Shown here: positions 42,482-52,133 of the stretch, piece after piece | How the letters are laid out: every line of letters starts with the position of its first letter | How positions within the stretch are numbered: the stretch's first letter is position 1 | Source of the DNA: Rothia mucilaginosa | Lineage (GTDB): Bacteria > Actinomycetota > Actinomycetes > Actinomycetales > Micrococcaceae | Direction of reading: 5' to 3' | DNA: 64,000 nucleotides | Assembly: GCF_001548235.1 (NCBI RefSeq) | Contig: NZ_AP014938.1 | Span: forward strand, 930,001 to 994,000 | Notes under the pieces: model-generated | What the model saw: only the letters and a program-made list of their open reading frames with translations | The model's database searches: none | What the model was told of the DNA's origin: nothing | Made by a program: the position numbers and the translations under genes

Positions 42482-44239
42482 ATGAAGATTGCTTTTCGTT
42501 TTGAGGCCCGCTCTGATACGGGTCTGAAACGCTCGAAAAATGATGACTCCGGCTACGGTGGTCGTTTCCTTGCTGTCGTTGCTGACGGCATGGGCGGTCA
42601 CGTGGGCGGCGATGTCGCGTCGGCTACGACGGTTCTGAATCTGACTCCGCTTGACCACCCTGACTTTGAGGATGGTACCGGCGGTGTCTATCTGGCTGAT
42701 GAGATTCAGAGTGCGAACCTGATTATTAATGAGCTGGCGGCGAATGATCCGCAGTTGGCGGGTATGGGTACGACCTGTACTGCCCTGCTGATTGATGGTG
42801 ATTGCATTGAGTTCGCCCATATTGGTGACTCGCGTGCGTATCGTCTGCGTCCAGGCGCTGATGGTGAGTTTGAGCAGATTTCTACTGACCATACGTTTGT
42901 GCAGCGTTTGCTTAATGAGGGTCGTATTACCCCGCAGGAGGCGGAGAACCACCCGCATAAGAACGTGATTATGCGTGTTCTGGGTGATGTTGACGCCTCC
43001 CCTGAGCTGGAGTTGAAGACTCTGGACGCTGTTCCCGGCGAGCGCTGGGTGCTCTCTTCGGACGGTTTGGATGCTGTGGTGTCCCTGGCGGAGATTGAGC
43101 AGGTGATGCGTTCTACCGATGACCTGTCTGAGATTGCTGACACTCTGATTGCAATGACGTTGGAGCGTGGCGCTCCGGATAACGTGACGGTTGTGTCCCT
43201 GCAGGTGATTGACCGTGAGGTTCTGCCGGTGGATGAGCCGGTGGGTCCTTCGAGCCTACCTGAGTCTGCTTTGCCTGATTCGATTGTGGCGGAGCAGGAG
43301 GTCAGCACGAATACTCAGAAGCTTCCCGAGGTTGCTGCCACGGCTGAGGCTGCTGAAGCTCTTTTGGGCGCACACCATGATGAGGACTCTGAGGAGTCTC
43401 GTCGGTCGTTGCGCCGTTTCCGTCGTGCTCGTGACTTCTCTGGAACGCTGCTGCATAGCGGTTCTGGGGCGGTGCGTCACCATATCGGTACGTACGATAA
43501 CGCCGTGGATGCGGCTCTTACGAATGCTGCGATTTTGCGTAGTGAGTTGGGTTCCCGCCCGCATCAGCTGGTTGGTGCCGCTTCGGTGGCTACTGAGACC
43601 GGCATGATTCCGGCGGTTACTTCTCGTACCCTGGAGCACCGTGCGACGGTGGCTCAGCGTGTGCCTTTGAAGGTTGAGTCTGATGAGGCGGCTCTGCCGG
43701 CTGAGTTGGAGGAGCTGATTGCTGAGGATGCTGCGGAGCGTTCGCGTCCGCGGTCGTGGTCGATTCGCCTGTTCGTTACTTTGCTGATTGCGGCTGTTTT
43801 GACGCTGGGTGCGTGGACCGGTCTGCGCTATGTGGAGCGTAGCTACTACGTGGGTGAGAGTGATGGCACGGTTGCGGTGTACAACGGTATTCCGCATGCC
43901 TTGGGCCCGATTCGTCTTTCTCACGTGGTGGAGAATACCGATATTTCTACGAGTGAGCTGAACGATCATACTCGTTCCCTGTTGCGTAATGCGATTACGG
44001 CGAAGGACCTGGATGATGCGCATCAGATTGTGTCTCGTTTGAAGACTCAGGCGGATCAGACGCGTGAGAAGGCTGAGCAGGCTGCTGCTTCAGCGTCGGC
44101 TTCCGCTTCTGCGTCTGCGTCGCCGTCTGCTTCTGCAGTTCCGAGCACCGATCCGGCTTCCGCGACCCCTGTAGCGCCTGAGCAGGCTTCTGAACAGGCT
44201 TCCGCACCTGCTGCAGAGGGCGGTGAGAACAATGGCTAA
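42482..44239 (+). CDS. pstP: PP2C-family protein phosphatase PstP
   Basis: A 585-residue membrane Ser/Thr phosphatase that reverses PknA/PknB phosphorylation. The catalytic domain (residues 1-240) shows the PP2C metal motifs KNDDSGY, VVADGMGGHVGGD, HIGDSRAYRL, SSDGLDAVV and GAPDNVTVV. A linker of about 185 residues leads to one membrane helix (about 429-447), then a small extracellular domain and a Ser/Ala repeat tail (about 535-580). The intracellular linker is longer than usual. It overlaps rodA by eight bases. Confidence 0.95.
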   Translation: MKIAFRFEARSDTGLKRSKNDDSGYGGRFLAVVADGMGGHVGGDVASATTVLNLTPLDHPDFEDGTGGVYLADEIQSANLIINELAANDPQLAGMGTTCTALLIDGDCIEFAHIGDSRAYRLRPGADGEFEQISTDHTFVQRLLNEGRITPQEAENHPHKNVIMRVLGDVDASPELELKTLDAVPGERWVLSSDGLDAVVSLAEIEQVMRSTDDLSEIADTLIAMTLERGAPDNVTVVSLQVIDREVLPVDEPVGPSSLPESALPDSIVAEQEVSTNTQKLPEVAATAEAAEALLGAHHDEDSEESRRSLRRFRRARDFSGTLLHSGSGAVRHHIGTYDNAVDAALTNAAILRSELGSRPHQLVGAASVATETGMIPAVTSRTLEHRATVAQRVPLKVESDEAALPAELEELIAEDAAERSRPRSWSIRLFVTLLIAAVLTLGAWTGLRYVERSYYVGESDGTVAVYNGIPHALGPIRLSHVVENTDISTSELNDHTRSLLRNAITAKDLDDAHQIVSRLKTQADQTREKAEQAAASASASASASASPSASAVPSTDPASATPVAPEQASEQASAPAAEGGENNG

Positions 44240-45692
44240 GCTCTCGTTCCGTCGTGAGTCGGATGCGCCTCGTGCACGCCGTTTCACGGAGCTTTTCCTG
44301 CTGGTTTTGGCGGTGGGTATCAGCTCCTTCGGCATGTACCTGATTGATCCGGAGCACGCTTTTGATACGTCGAAGAGCCAGTGGCTGCCGTGCACGGTGG
44401 TGCTGGGTGCCGGTGCTCTTCTGATTCATTTGGTCATGCAGTTCCGCGCCCGTTACGCTGATCCGTTTATTTTGCCGCTGGTGGTGGCTCTGAACGGTAT
44501 TGGTTTGACCATGATTTATCGTCTGGATCCGCAGATTGCGGCTCCGGTGGGTGATGGTCAGCTGATGTGGACCGGCGTGTCTATGGTGCTGTGCGCGATT
44601 ATTGTGTTCGTGCTCAGGGATTACCGTCTGCTGCGTAAGGTCACGTACACCTCCCTGGTGCTGTCGATGATTCTGCTCATCATGCCGCTGGTTCCGGGTC
44701 TGGGTATGGAGCTCAATGGTGCTCGTATTTGGATTCATATCGGTAACCGCACGTTCCAGCCGGGTGAGGTCGCGAAGATTACTCTGGCGATTTTCTTCGC
44801 CGGCTATTTGGCGACGCACCGTGACTTGATTCTGGTAGCTGGCCGCCGCATCGGTCCTATCAATCTGCCGCGTCTGCGCGATTTGGCGCCGGTGTTCTTG
44901 GCGTGGATTGTGAGCCTGGGTGTTCTGGTGTTCCAGAAGGACCTTGGTTCGGCGATCATGTTCTTTGGCCTGTTCATGGCGATGCTGTACCTGTCGACCG
45001 GTCGTATTTCGTGGCTGGTGGTTGCGGGTGTCGGTATGGCTGTGGGTGGCTATTTCGCGTACCACTATGTCTCGCACGTGCATGCCCGTATTTATGCGTG
45101 GGTGCATGCTTTTGATCCGGAGGTTTACCAGGCGTCTCCTGGTGGTTCGGGTCAGATTCTGCAGGGCGTTTTCGGTCTGGCTTACGGCGGTCTTTTTGGC
45201 CGCGGTTGGGGTCAGGGCCGCGCGAACCTCGTCCCGTACGCTAATTCGGATATGATCATTTCCTCGTTGGGTGAGGAACTGGGCCTGGTGGGCCTGGGCG
45301 CGATCCTGATGATGTTCATGCTCCTGGTTTCGCGCGGTTACCGTGCGGCGTTGGGTACTCGTGATGGTTTCGGCAAGCTGCTGGCTGCCGGCCTGTCTAC
45401 GGTCATGGTTCTGCAGCTGTTCGTGGTGATTGGCGGCGTGACTCGCCTGATTCCGCTGACTGGTCTGACGACTCCTTTCATGTCTGCCGGTGGCTCCTCG
45501 TTGGTGGCTAACTGGATTATTGTGGCGCTGTGGTTGTCTATTTCTCATAGTGCCCGCGCACCTCACCTGGTGGCTGGTTATGATGCTCCGCAGGGTATTG
45601 ACCATGCGGACACTAGCTACGAGCCGGAGGGTGCTACTAGCGTTCTGGCGCGCATTACGGCTAAGGATTCTGGAGGTGAGAAGAATGGATAG
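44232..45692 (+). CDS. rodA: FtsW/RodA/SpoVE-family peptidoglycan polymerase
   Basis: A 486-residue SEDS glycosyltransferase with about 12 helices that polymerises lipid II together with the transpeptidase encoded next. Signature regions: VPGLGMELNGARIWIHIGNR, FQPGEVAKI, FQKDLGSA and the catalytic-Asp loop region around VHAFDPEVYQASPGGSGQI. The conserved IPLTGLTTPFMSAGGSS is near the C-terminus. ATG 44232 is chosen because it begins just before the pstP stop; a GTG nine bases earlier is also possible. The gene overlaps pbpA by eight bases. Confidence 0.94.
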   Translation: MAKLSFRRESDAPRARRFTELFLLVLAVGISSFGMYLIDPEHAFDTSKSQWLPCTVVLGAGALLIHLVMQFRARYADPFILPLVVALNGIGLTMIYRLDPQIAAPVGDGQLMWTGVSMVLCAIIVFVLRDYRLLRKVTYTSLVLSMILLIMPLVPGLGMELNGARIWIHIGNRTFQPGEVAKITLAIFFAGYLATHRDLILVAGRRIGPINLPRLRDLAPVFLAWIVSLGVLVFQKDLGSAIMFFGLFMAMLYLSTGRISWLVVAGVGMAVGGYFAYHYVSHVHARIYAWVHAFDPEVYQASPGGSGQILQGVFGLAYGGLFGRGWGQGRANLVPYANSDMIISSLGEELGLVGLGAILMMFMLLVSRGYRAALGTRDGFGKLLAAGLSTVMVLQLFVVIGGVTRLIPLTGLTTPFMSAGGSSLVANWIIVALWLSISHSARAPHLVAGYDAPQGIDHADTSYEPEGATSVLARITAKDSGGEKNG

Positions 45693-47124
45693 GGCTATTC
45701 GCCGCATGTGGATGTCTGCCGCGTGCGTGTTTGTCCTGCTGATGGGTACCCTCAGCTATATTCAGTTCTTCGATTCGAAGACGCTGATGAATAATCAGTG
45801 GAATTCTCGAGCGCTCTACGACAACTACGGTTCGGCACGTGGTTCGATTGTGGTTGACGGTACGGAGATTGCTTCGTCGGTGAAGTCCGATGATGAGTAC
45901 AACTACCAGCGTGTGTATAACCACCCGCTCAAGTATGCGGCTCTGACGGGTTATTTCTCCACGATTTATGGCGCGACCGGTTTGGAAGCTGCTATGGATA
46001 AGGAACTTGCAGGCACGAGCGATAGCCAGTTCTACGACCGTGTGGCGCAGCTGTTCAGTGGTTCTTCCGCGCAGGGCGCTAGCGTGGAGCTTACGATCAA
46101 TTCGAAGCTTCAGGATATTGCCTATAACGCGCTGCAGGGCCGTAAGGGTGCTGTGGTGGCGTTGAACCCGAAGACCGGTGAGATTCTGGCGATGGCTTCT
46201 TCGCCGTCCTATGATCCGAATCTTCTGTCGTCTCATACGAGCTCTTCGGTTTTGGCGAATTACCAGGCGCTGACTTCTGATGAGGACAGCCCCCTGTTTA
46301 ACCGTGCGATTGCGGGTAACACCTATTCACCGGGTTCGACCTTCAAGATTATTGATGCGGTGGCGGCGCTGGAGTCCGGCAAGTACAACGCATCTTCGGT
46401 CATTCCGAACCCCGCGCAGTTGCCGCTGCCGGGTACGAACATTAGCCTGCCGAACTATACGGGCGGTCAGTGTGGCACCCGTACTCAGGCGACGATTGAG
46501 TGGGCTTTGGCTCAGTCCTGTAATACGCCGTTTGCGCAGATTGCGATGGATTTGGGTCAGGAGCGTATCGCGAAGACCGCTGAGAATTTTGGTTACGGCC
46601 AGGATTTGAAGATTCCTTTGACGGTTTCTAAGTCGTCTTTCCCGTCGAATCTGACCCAGAGCCAGCTTGCTCAGTCGGCAATTGGCCAGTACGACGTGAA
46701 GACCACTCCGCTGCAGGTGGCGATGACTTCTGCGGCGATTGCAAATGGCGGCGTGCAGATGAAGCCGAACCTGATTCGTTCGGTGAAGACCAGCAACCTG
46801 AGCACTTTGCAGGAGTTCTCTCCTGAGAAGCTGCGTACGTCCACTAGCCCTGAAATTGCTAACCAGGTAAAGCAGTGGATGGTGAACGCGGTTGATAATG
46901 GTATTGCACGTAATGCTGGTGTCCCCGGTGTGAAGGTGGCGGGTAAGACCGGTACCGCGGAGACCACGGCAGGTTTGAATAATTCTTGGTTTACCGGTTT
47001 CGCTCCGGCTGATGATCCTCAGATTGCGATTGCTGTGGTTTATGAGGATATTGACGTGGCGACCGGTGCCCAGTTGGCAACCAGTACTAGTAAGCAACTC
47101 TTTGAGGCGGTGTTGAACAAGTGA
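45685..47124 (+). CDS. pbpA: Penicillin-binding protein PbpA (class B transpeptidase)
   Basis: A 479-residue bitopic transpeptidase that cross-links peptidoglycan. One N-terminal helix (about 11-28) precedes the extracytoplasmic domains. Catalytic motifs: SPGSTFK (SxxK, near 214), SCNTP (SxN, near 277) and KTGTAETT (near 420). GGAGG eight bases upstream fixes the start at 45685 inside the end of rodA. It works with the neighbouring SEDS polymerase and is under the kinases encoded next. Confidence 0.95.
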   Translation: MDRAIRRMWMSAACVFVLLMGTLSYIQFFDSKTLMNNQWNSRALYDNYGSARGSIVVDGTEIASSVKSDDEYNYQRVYNHPLKYAALTGYFSTIYGATGLEAAMDKELAGTSDSQFYDRVAQLFSGSSAQGASVELTINSKLQDIAYNALQGRKGAVVALNPKTGEILAMASSPSYDPNLLSSHTSSSVLANYQALTSDEDSPLFNRAIAGNTYSPGSTFKIIDAVAALESGKYNASSVIPNPAQLPLPGTNISLPNYTGGQCGTRTQATIEWALAQSCNTPFAQIAMDLGQERIAKTAENFGYGQDLKIPLTVSKSSFPSNLTQSQLAQSAIGQYDVKTTPLQVAMTSAAIANGGVQMKPNLIRSVKTSNLSTLQEFSPEKLRTSTSPEIANQVKQWMVNAVDNGIARNAGVPGVKVAGKTGTAETTAGLNNSWFTGFAPADDPQIAIAVVYEDIDVATGAQLATSTSKQLFEAVLNK

Positions 47125-48872
47125 GGCCTGCGGCTGATATCACTTTGGGCGGGCGCTACACCCTAACTGAACGTATCGCGATTGGCGGTATGGGCGAGGT
47201 GTGGAAAGCTCGCGACAAGGTGCTTGGGCGCATCGTTGCGGTCAAGATCCTCAAGGAGGAGTACACCGGTGACCCGGGCTTCTTGGAGCGTTTCCGCGCT
47301 GAAGCCCGTAATACGGCGCTGTTGAACCACCCCGGCGTAGCGAATGTTTTCGACTACGGCGAGGAGGACAACTCCGCGTACCTGGTCATGGAGCTGGTGC
47401 CGGGCAATCCGCTCTCTAGCATCATTGAGCACGAGACTACCCTGCCTCCGGACCGTGTTCTGAACTTCATTGCTCAGACTGCTCGCGCGTTGGCTGCGGC
47501 TCATTCGCAGGGTCTGGTGCATCGTGACGTGAAGCCGGGTAACCTTATCATCACCCCGGATGATCGCGTGAAGGTGACTGATTTCGGTATTGCTCGTTTG
47601 GCTAATCAGGTGCCGTTGACGGCTACCGGCCAGGTGATGGGTACCGCCCAGTATTTGGCGCCGGAGCAGGCAACCGGTCAGGCGGCTACCGCGTCTTCGG
47701 ATATGTACTCGTTGGGCATCATTGGTTATGAGTGCCTGGTGGGTCGTCGTCCGTTTACGGGTGAGTCGCAGATTGCGATTGCTTTGGCTCAGGTGAATGA
47801 TCCGCCGCCGCCTCTTCCGGAGACCATTCCGGCTGCTGCTCGCGCGCTGATTATGTGCTTGTTGGCTAAGGACCCGGCTCAGCGTCCTAAGGATGCGACC
47901 GCTCTGGCGTCTGCGGTAGATGCGATTCGTCGCCGCGACCTGAAGGCTGCGGTGAAGGCTGTTCCTTCTTTGGCTCAATTCTTGGCTGAGGAGAACGCTG
48001 ACGACGCGACTGTTGCGATGACCGCGATGGATGTTGCGGCGGAGCCGATTAGTGCTTCTGCTACTCCGCGTTTTGGTTCTGGTGGTCGTTTCTCGCCGGA
48101 GCCGACGACGGCACCGATTCCTCGCACTAGTGAGCAGACGATGCGTCCTGTGTCGGGCCGTGTGAAGTCTACTCCTGCTCCTGCGGCGAAGCGCGGCCCG
48201 AACGTGTGGATGTGGGTTGCGTTGCTGTTGGCGATTGTGCTGATTGCTGGCGGTATTTGGACGGTCCTCTCCTCTAATAATGGTGGCGGTTCGACTGATT
48301 CGGTTCCGAGCGCTTCTTCGTCTGCTGTTCCGACGAACACGGGTACCGTTTCTACGGTGGAGCCGACTGAGTCTGCTTCTGCCCGTGCCGCAAAGCAGAA
48401 GGTGACCGTCAACGCGATTAACTATGAGGGTCGTGAGCTGCAGGATGCGGTGAACGAGCTGAAGAACCTTGGCTTGTCCCCCAAGACTGAGGGCGTTGAG
48501 TCGAATCAGCCGGAGAACACGGTGATTTCGGTTTCTCCGACGGGTACTTTGGAGCAGGGTAATAGCGTGACTGTTCGCTATTCGACCGGTCCGAAGTCGG
48601 TGACTTTGCCGTCGAACCTTGAGGGTAAGAACGTTGATGAGGCGTCGAAGGCTGTTGCCGCTCTGGGTGTGAATGTTTCTCTGCATTATGAGAATTCAGA
48701 CACTGCGGCCCCCGGTACGGTGCTTCGCACTACCCCCTCATCTGGCACCAAGGTCACGGTTGGTAGTAATGTAGACATGTATGTGGCCTCTTCCAGTTCG
48801 GGTAGGGGATCAAGTGCAAGTACTTCCGCTTCACGGTCTGCGTCGGCTTCTGCTTCCGCATCGGCGCGATAG
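47121..48872 (+). CDS. pknA: Ser/Thr protein kinase PknA with two PASTA domains
   Basis: A 583-residue membrane kinase. Kinase domain about 12-275: glycine loop GGMGEVW, catalytic Lys in [14 protein letters not shown] (near 134), DFGIA and APEQ. A linker, one helix (about 362-381) and two PASTA repeats follow (about 427-492 and 493-557), then a Ser/Ala tail. Mycobacterial PknA has no PASTA domains, so this one may sense muropeptides or lipid II itself. GTG start at 47121 overlaps the pbpA stop. Confidence 0.94.
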   Translation: MRPAADITLGGRYTLTERIAIGGMGEVWKARDKVLGRIVAVKILKEEYTGDPGFLERFRAEARNTALLNHPGVANVFDYGEEDNSAYLVMELVPGNPLSSIIEHETTLPPDRVLNFIAQTARALAAAHSQGLVHRDVKPGNLIITPDDRVKVTDFGIARLANQVPLTATGQVMGTAQYLAPEQATGQAATASSDMYSLGIIGYECLVGRRPFTGESQIAIALAQVNDPPPPLPETIPAAARALIMCLLAKDPAQRPKDATALASAVDAIRRRDLKAAVKAVPSLAQFLAEENADDATVAMTAMDVAAEPISASATPRFGSGGRFSPEPTTAPIPRTSEQTMRPVSGRVKSTPAPAAKRGPNVWMWVALLLAIVLIAGGIWTVLSSNNGGGSTDSVPSASSSAVPTNTGTVSTVEPTESASARAAKQKVTVNAINYEGRELQDAVNELKNLGLSPKTEGVESNQPENTVISVSPTGTLEQGNSVTVRYSTGPKSVTLPSNLEGKNVDEASKAVAALGVNVSLHYENSDTAAPGTVLRTTPSSGTKVTVGSNVDMYVASSSSGRGSSASTSASRSASASASASAR

Positions 48873-48919
48873 CCCCTACGTTTTGATTTAGTTTTAGTCT
48901 TAGTAATCCAGGAGAACTT

Positions 48920-51073
48920 ATGGACCTGTCGGTTCCCGACACGGTTGATAACCGTTACAAGGTACTCGAGGTAATCGGTACCGGTGCGATGGCAACCGTT
49001 TATGCTGCTGAGGATACTCGCCTCGGCCGCAAGGTTGCGCTTAAGATTCTGCGCCCGGAGCAGGCCCAGGACGATACGTTCCGCGCACGCTTTAAGCGTG
49101 AGGCGGAGGCTGTGGCGTCTCTGAACAATCCTGCGATTGTTGCTGTCTATGACACTGGTTCGTATAACCCCTCGCAGGATGGTGGGGAGTCTTCTTCGGA
49201 AGAGGGCACCGCTATTCCTTATATTGTGATGGAGTACGTGGAGGGTCATACTCTGCGTTCCATTCTGTCTCGTGGCGGTCACCTGCCGGTCCGTGATGCT
49301 TTGGGGTATTCCGAGCAGCTGCTGGGTGCTTTGCAGTACAGCCACTCGATGGGCATTATTCACCGCGACATTAAGCCGGCGAATATTATGGTGCTGGAGC
49401 GTACCAGCGAGGACATTGCTAAGGGTCAGCCGGGCCAGATTAAGGTCATGGATTTCGGTATTTCCCGTGCCATTGAGGAAGCTGGCGAGGCGCTGACCAA
49501 GGCTAACGTGGTGATGGGTAGCGCACGCTACATGTCTCCGGAGCAGGTCAGCGGCAAGGATGTTGATGCCCGTAGTGACCTGTACTCTGCTGCGTGCGTG
49601 ATTTACGAGATGATTGCTGGTCGTTCTCCGTTTGACGCTGAGTCGAATGTTGATCTGGCGGCTAAGCACCTCTCTGACACTCCTGAGCCTCCGAGCAAGT
49701 TCACTCCGCTTGAGGTTCCGGCGGGTCTGGATGCTGTGATTCTGAAGGGTCTGGCGAAGAACCCGGATGAGCGTTATCAGAGTGCTGCTGAGTTCGCTCA
49801 GGCTTTGGTGTCGGTTGTTCGCCCGGGTGAAGAGACCGTAGTTCAGGATGCAGCGATGACTACTGCTTTTGTTCCTTCGGCGACTACCGCTTCCTTGGGT
49901 GAGGATTACGCTCCGTACACCACCTCGATTACTGAGGCTTCGGTGGAGGACGGCGGCCTCAACGGCTTCTTCGAGTACGAAGACGATGAGGAACTGTACG
50001 ACGATGAGGAGTACGCGGAGTACGATGAGTCTTCGCCGCGTAAGCGTGCGTGGGTTCGTTTCCTCGTGGGTACTCTGATTGCGGCTCTGCTGGTTTTCAG
50101 TGTCGGCTCGGTTCTGTACTACCAGAACAAGCTCAATGAGGTTCCGCAGGTTCCGGTTCCGGCTGTGGTGAATGTTTCCCGTGATGATGCCGATAACCAG
50201 CTGCGTAACCGAGGCTTCGTGGTGGAGTACCGCACGGCTTACTCTGACAACATCAAGAAGGGCGACGTTATCAGCGTTGACCCGGGTGTCGGTTCAAAGG
50301 TTAATAAGGGTTCGACTGTGACCGTGACTGTTTCTAGCGGTCCGGAGAAGGTCAAGTTGCCGGATAACCTGCAGGGTCAGAGTGAGGCGTATGTCCGTAA
50401 CGCTCTGAAGGACCTGGGTCTGGTGGATGGCCGCGTCTCCACTGTGGAGAGCGCTTCCGTTCCTGCCGGTATGGTTGTGGAACTGTCCCCGGAGAAGGGC
50501 TCGACCGATGATAAGGGTGCTCAGACCGTTGAGGCTGGTAGCACCGTGAACATCGTCCTGTCCTCCGGTAAGGTGAAGGTCCCCTCGCTGGTGGGTCTGA
50601 CCAAGGATCAGGCTATTGCTGCTCTGACTGCTCAGGATGTTCTGCTGAACACCAACATTGAGACCGTTCAGACCAATGAGCGTCCTGCTGGTACCGTGCT
50701 TTCGCAGAGCTCTGCGGCGGGTACTCTGGTGGCTCAGAACAGCACCGTGACGATTCGTGTGGCGGCTACTCCGACTCAGACGACTGCACCGACTCAGCAG
50801 GCTACTCAGCCGGCTGCGTCGACCGGTAACCAGAACGCTACTACTGGCAACCAGAACCAGCAGCGTCAGGCTACCCAGCAGGCTACTCAGCCGGCTGCAT
50901 CGACCGGTAACCAGAACGCTACTACTGGCAACCAGAACCAGCAGCGTTCTACCGCTACGGCTACTCCGGCACCGGCTGCGTCCGCCACTGCGGGTACCCG
51001 TACGATTCAGGGTACTAACGCGAATACCAATGCCAATGCGAACAACACAAACGCTAACGCAAATGCCCGCTAA
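48920..51073 (+). CDS. pknB: Ser/Thr protein kinase PknB with three PASTA domains
   Basis: A 717-residue membrane kinase. Kinase domain about 11-280 (GTGAMATVY, VALKIL, HRDIKPAN near 148, DFGIS, SPEQV), a very acidic juxtamembrane stretch (EYEDDEELYDDEEYAEYDE), one helix (about 379-398) and three PASTA repeats (about 411-472, 473-546 and 547-615). The last 100 residues are Gln/Asn/Thr/Ala-rich, with a 23-residue unit given twice by an exact-length 69-base DNA repeat. It controls cell growth with PknA. AGGAG is six bases upstream. It is the last gene of the operon, with a strong terminator. Confidence 0.95.
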   Translation: MDLSVPDTVDNRYKVLEVIGTGAMATVYAAEDTRLGRKVALKILRPEQAQDDTFRARFKREAEAVASLNNPAIVAVYDTGSYNPSQDGGESSSEEGTAIPYIVMEYVEGHTLRSILSRGGHLPVRDALGYSEQLLGALQYSHSMGIIHRDIKPANIMVLERTSEDIAKGQPGQIKVMDFGISRAIEEAGEALTKANVVMGSARYMSPEQVSGKDVDARSDLYSAACVIYEMIAGRSPFDAESNVDLAAKHLSDTPEPPSKFTPLEVPAGLDAVILKGLAKNPDERYQSAAEFAQALVSVVRPGEETVVQDAAMTTAFVPSATTASLGEDYAPYTTSITEASVEDGGLNGFFEYEDDEELYDDEEYAEYDESSPRKRAWVRFLVGTLIAALLVFSVGSVLYYQNKLNEVPQVPVPAVVNVSRDDADNQLRNRGFVVEYRTAYSDNIKKGDVISVDPGVGSKVNKGSTVTVTVSSGPEKVKLPDNLQGQSEAYVRNALKDLGLVDGRVSTVESASVPAGMVVELSPEKGSTDDKGAQTVEAGSTVNIVLSSGKVKVPSLVGLTKDQAIAALTAQDVLLNTNIETVQTNERPAGTVLSQSSAAGTLVAQNSTVTIRVAATPTQTTAPTQQATQPAASTGNQNATTGNQNQQRQATQQATQPAASTGNQNATTGNQNQQRSTATATPAPAASATAGTRTIQGTNANTNANANNTNANANAR
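50798..50947 (+). repeat. 69-base repeat, two copies, in pknB
   Basis: Units at 50798-50866 and 50879-50947, separated by 12 bases that resemble the unit's own start. They encode QATQPAASTGNQNATTGNQ plus NQQR twice in the extracellular tail. Copy number could vary between strains. Confidence 0.9.
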
Positions 51074-51096
51074 GGGGTTCTAGCGGCTAGCTATAT

Positions 51097-51142
51097 AAGG
51101 GGCGGCGCTCCACACCGTTGGGTGTGGGGCGCCGCCCCTTTC
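51097..51142 (+). terminator. Terminator of the fhaA-pknB operon
   Basis: AAGGGGCGGCGC (51097-51108) pairs with GCGCCGCCCCTT (51129-51140), with inner CCACACC/GGTGTGG, then TT. Confidence 0.95.
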
Positions 51143-51305
51143 GTGTATCTGCCCGTGTGTCTGTCTGTGTGCTTTGTTCGTGTACCGGGGCTTCCTCGCG
51201 GCTACGGGCCAGATAGAGCTATCGCCTCCAGCTTCCCTGTAGCGTGACTGCTACGGGGCTTCTGGAGGCGATATAAGCCACTGAGGGCTCTAAAGGCTAG
51301 AAGGG

Positions 51306-51938
51306 CTAGGCCATGAGGGGTGAGAGGCTCTTAGAGCGTTCTGCGGCGCCCTGCAGGCCGGTTTCTTCGAGCCAGTTGCCGAGCATGAGGTATCCGCTTT
51401 CGGTCAGGACCGATTCGGGGTGGAACTGCACGCCGTGCATGGGGGCTTCACGGTGGCGCAGGCCCATGATGATGCCGTTGTCGGTCGTGGAGGTGGTTTC
51501 CAGGACGTCGGGCATGGTTTCGGGTACAACCGCCAGGGAGTGGTAGCGGGTTGCGGTGAAGGGGCAGGGCACGTCCTTGAAGACGGACACGTTATCGTGC
51601 ACCAGCTGCGAGGTCTTGCCGTGCATCAGCTCGGGGGCGTGGGTGACGGTGCCGCCGAATGCCTCAGCAATGGCCTGGTGGCCCAGGCAGACGCCCAGCA
51701 GCGGCTTCTTTGCTTCGGCGGCCCAGCGGATGGTGTCGATGATGACGCCTGCCTCTGCGGGGGCACCGGGGCCGGGAGAGACGAGCACGCCATCGTGTTC
51801 TTCGGCGAGCTTGATGACGGTGTCAAGGTCGTATTCGTCGTTACGGATGACGGTGGTTTCGGCGCCGAGCTGCTGAATGTAGCCGACGAGGGTGAACACG
51901 AAGCTGTCGTAGTTGTCGATAACAAGGATGCGGGTCAT
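51306..51938 (-). CDS. Glutamine amidotransferase, anthranilate/aminodeoxychorismate synthase component II
   Basis: A 210-residue class I amidotransferase that releases ammonia from glutamine for chorismate amination. Triad residues: Cys in LGVCLGHQAIAEAFGG (near 83), and His and Glu in QFHPESVLTESG (near 175). N-terminus ILVIDNYDSFV and the SPGPGAP motif are typical of TrpG/PabA. In actinobacteria this gene beside pknB is usually annotated trpG or pabA; without the partner subunit here the pathway (tryptophan or folate) is undecided. It is followed by no gene on its strand for at least 300 bases. Confidence 0.92.
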   Translation of the reverse strand: MTRILVIDNYDSFVFTLVGYIQQLGAETTVIRNDEYDLDTVIKLAEEHDGVLVSPGPGAPAEAGVIIDTIRWAAEAKKPLLGVCLGHQAIAEAFGGTVTHAPELMHGKTSQLVHDNVSVFKDVPCPFTATRYHSLAVVPETMPDVLETTSTTDNGIIMGLRHREAPMHGVQFHPESVLTESGYLMLGNWLEETGLQGAAERSKSLSPLMA

Positions 51939-51953
51939 GGCACGTCCTTAGCG

Positions 51954-52115
51954 CTAATGGTTGATGGTGACGTTCAGGTTGAAGGGGCCGTACTCTGCGA
52001 AGTGGGGGAAGACGAATTCCATGAGCAGGTAGACTACGGCGAGTATCAGCACGATGGCGATGATGATGCGAACCCATAGGGGGCCGGGGAGGTGGCGGAA
52101 AATCCATGCGTACAT
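51954..52115 (-). CDS. 53-residue membrane protein between amidotransferase and sortase
   Basis: ATG at 52115 to TAG at 51954-51956. The protein starts MYAWIFRHLPGP, has one strongly hydrophobic helix (about 14-33), then a short extracytoplasmic tail ending in NLNVTINH. AGAGGA lies eight bases upstream. It is spaced closely with both neighbours on the same strand (sortase stop at 52134, amidotransferase start at 51938), so it is probably part of one operon. Function unknown; the position suggests a partner of the sortase or of envelope assembly. Confidence 0.75.
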   Translation of the reverse strand: MYAWIFRHLPGPLWVRIIIAIVLILAVVYLLMEFVFPHFAEYGPFNLNVTINH

Positions 52116-52133
52116 CTGCTTTTCCTCTCAGAT

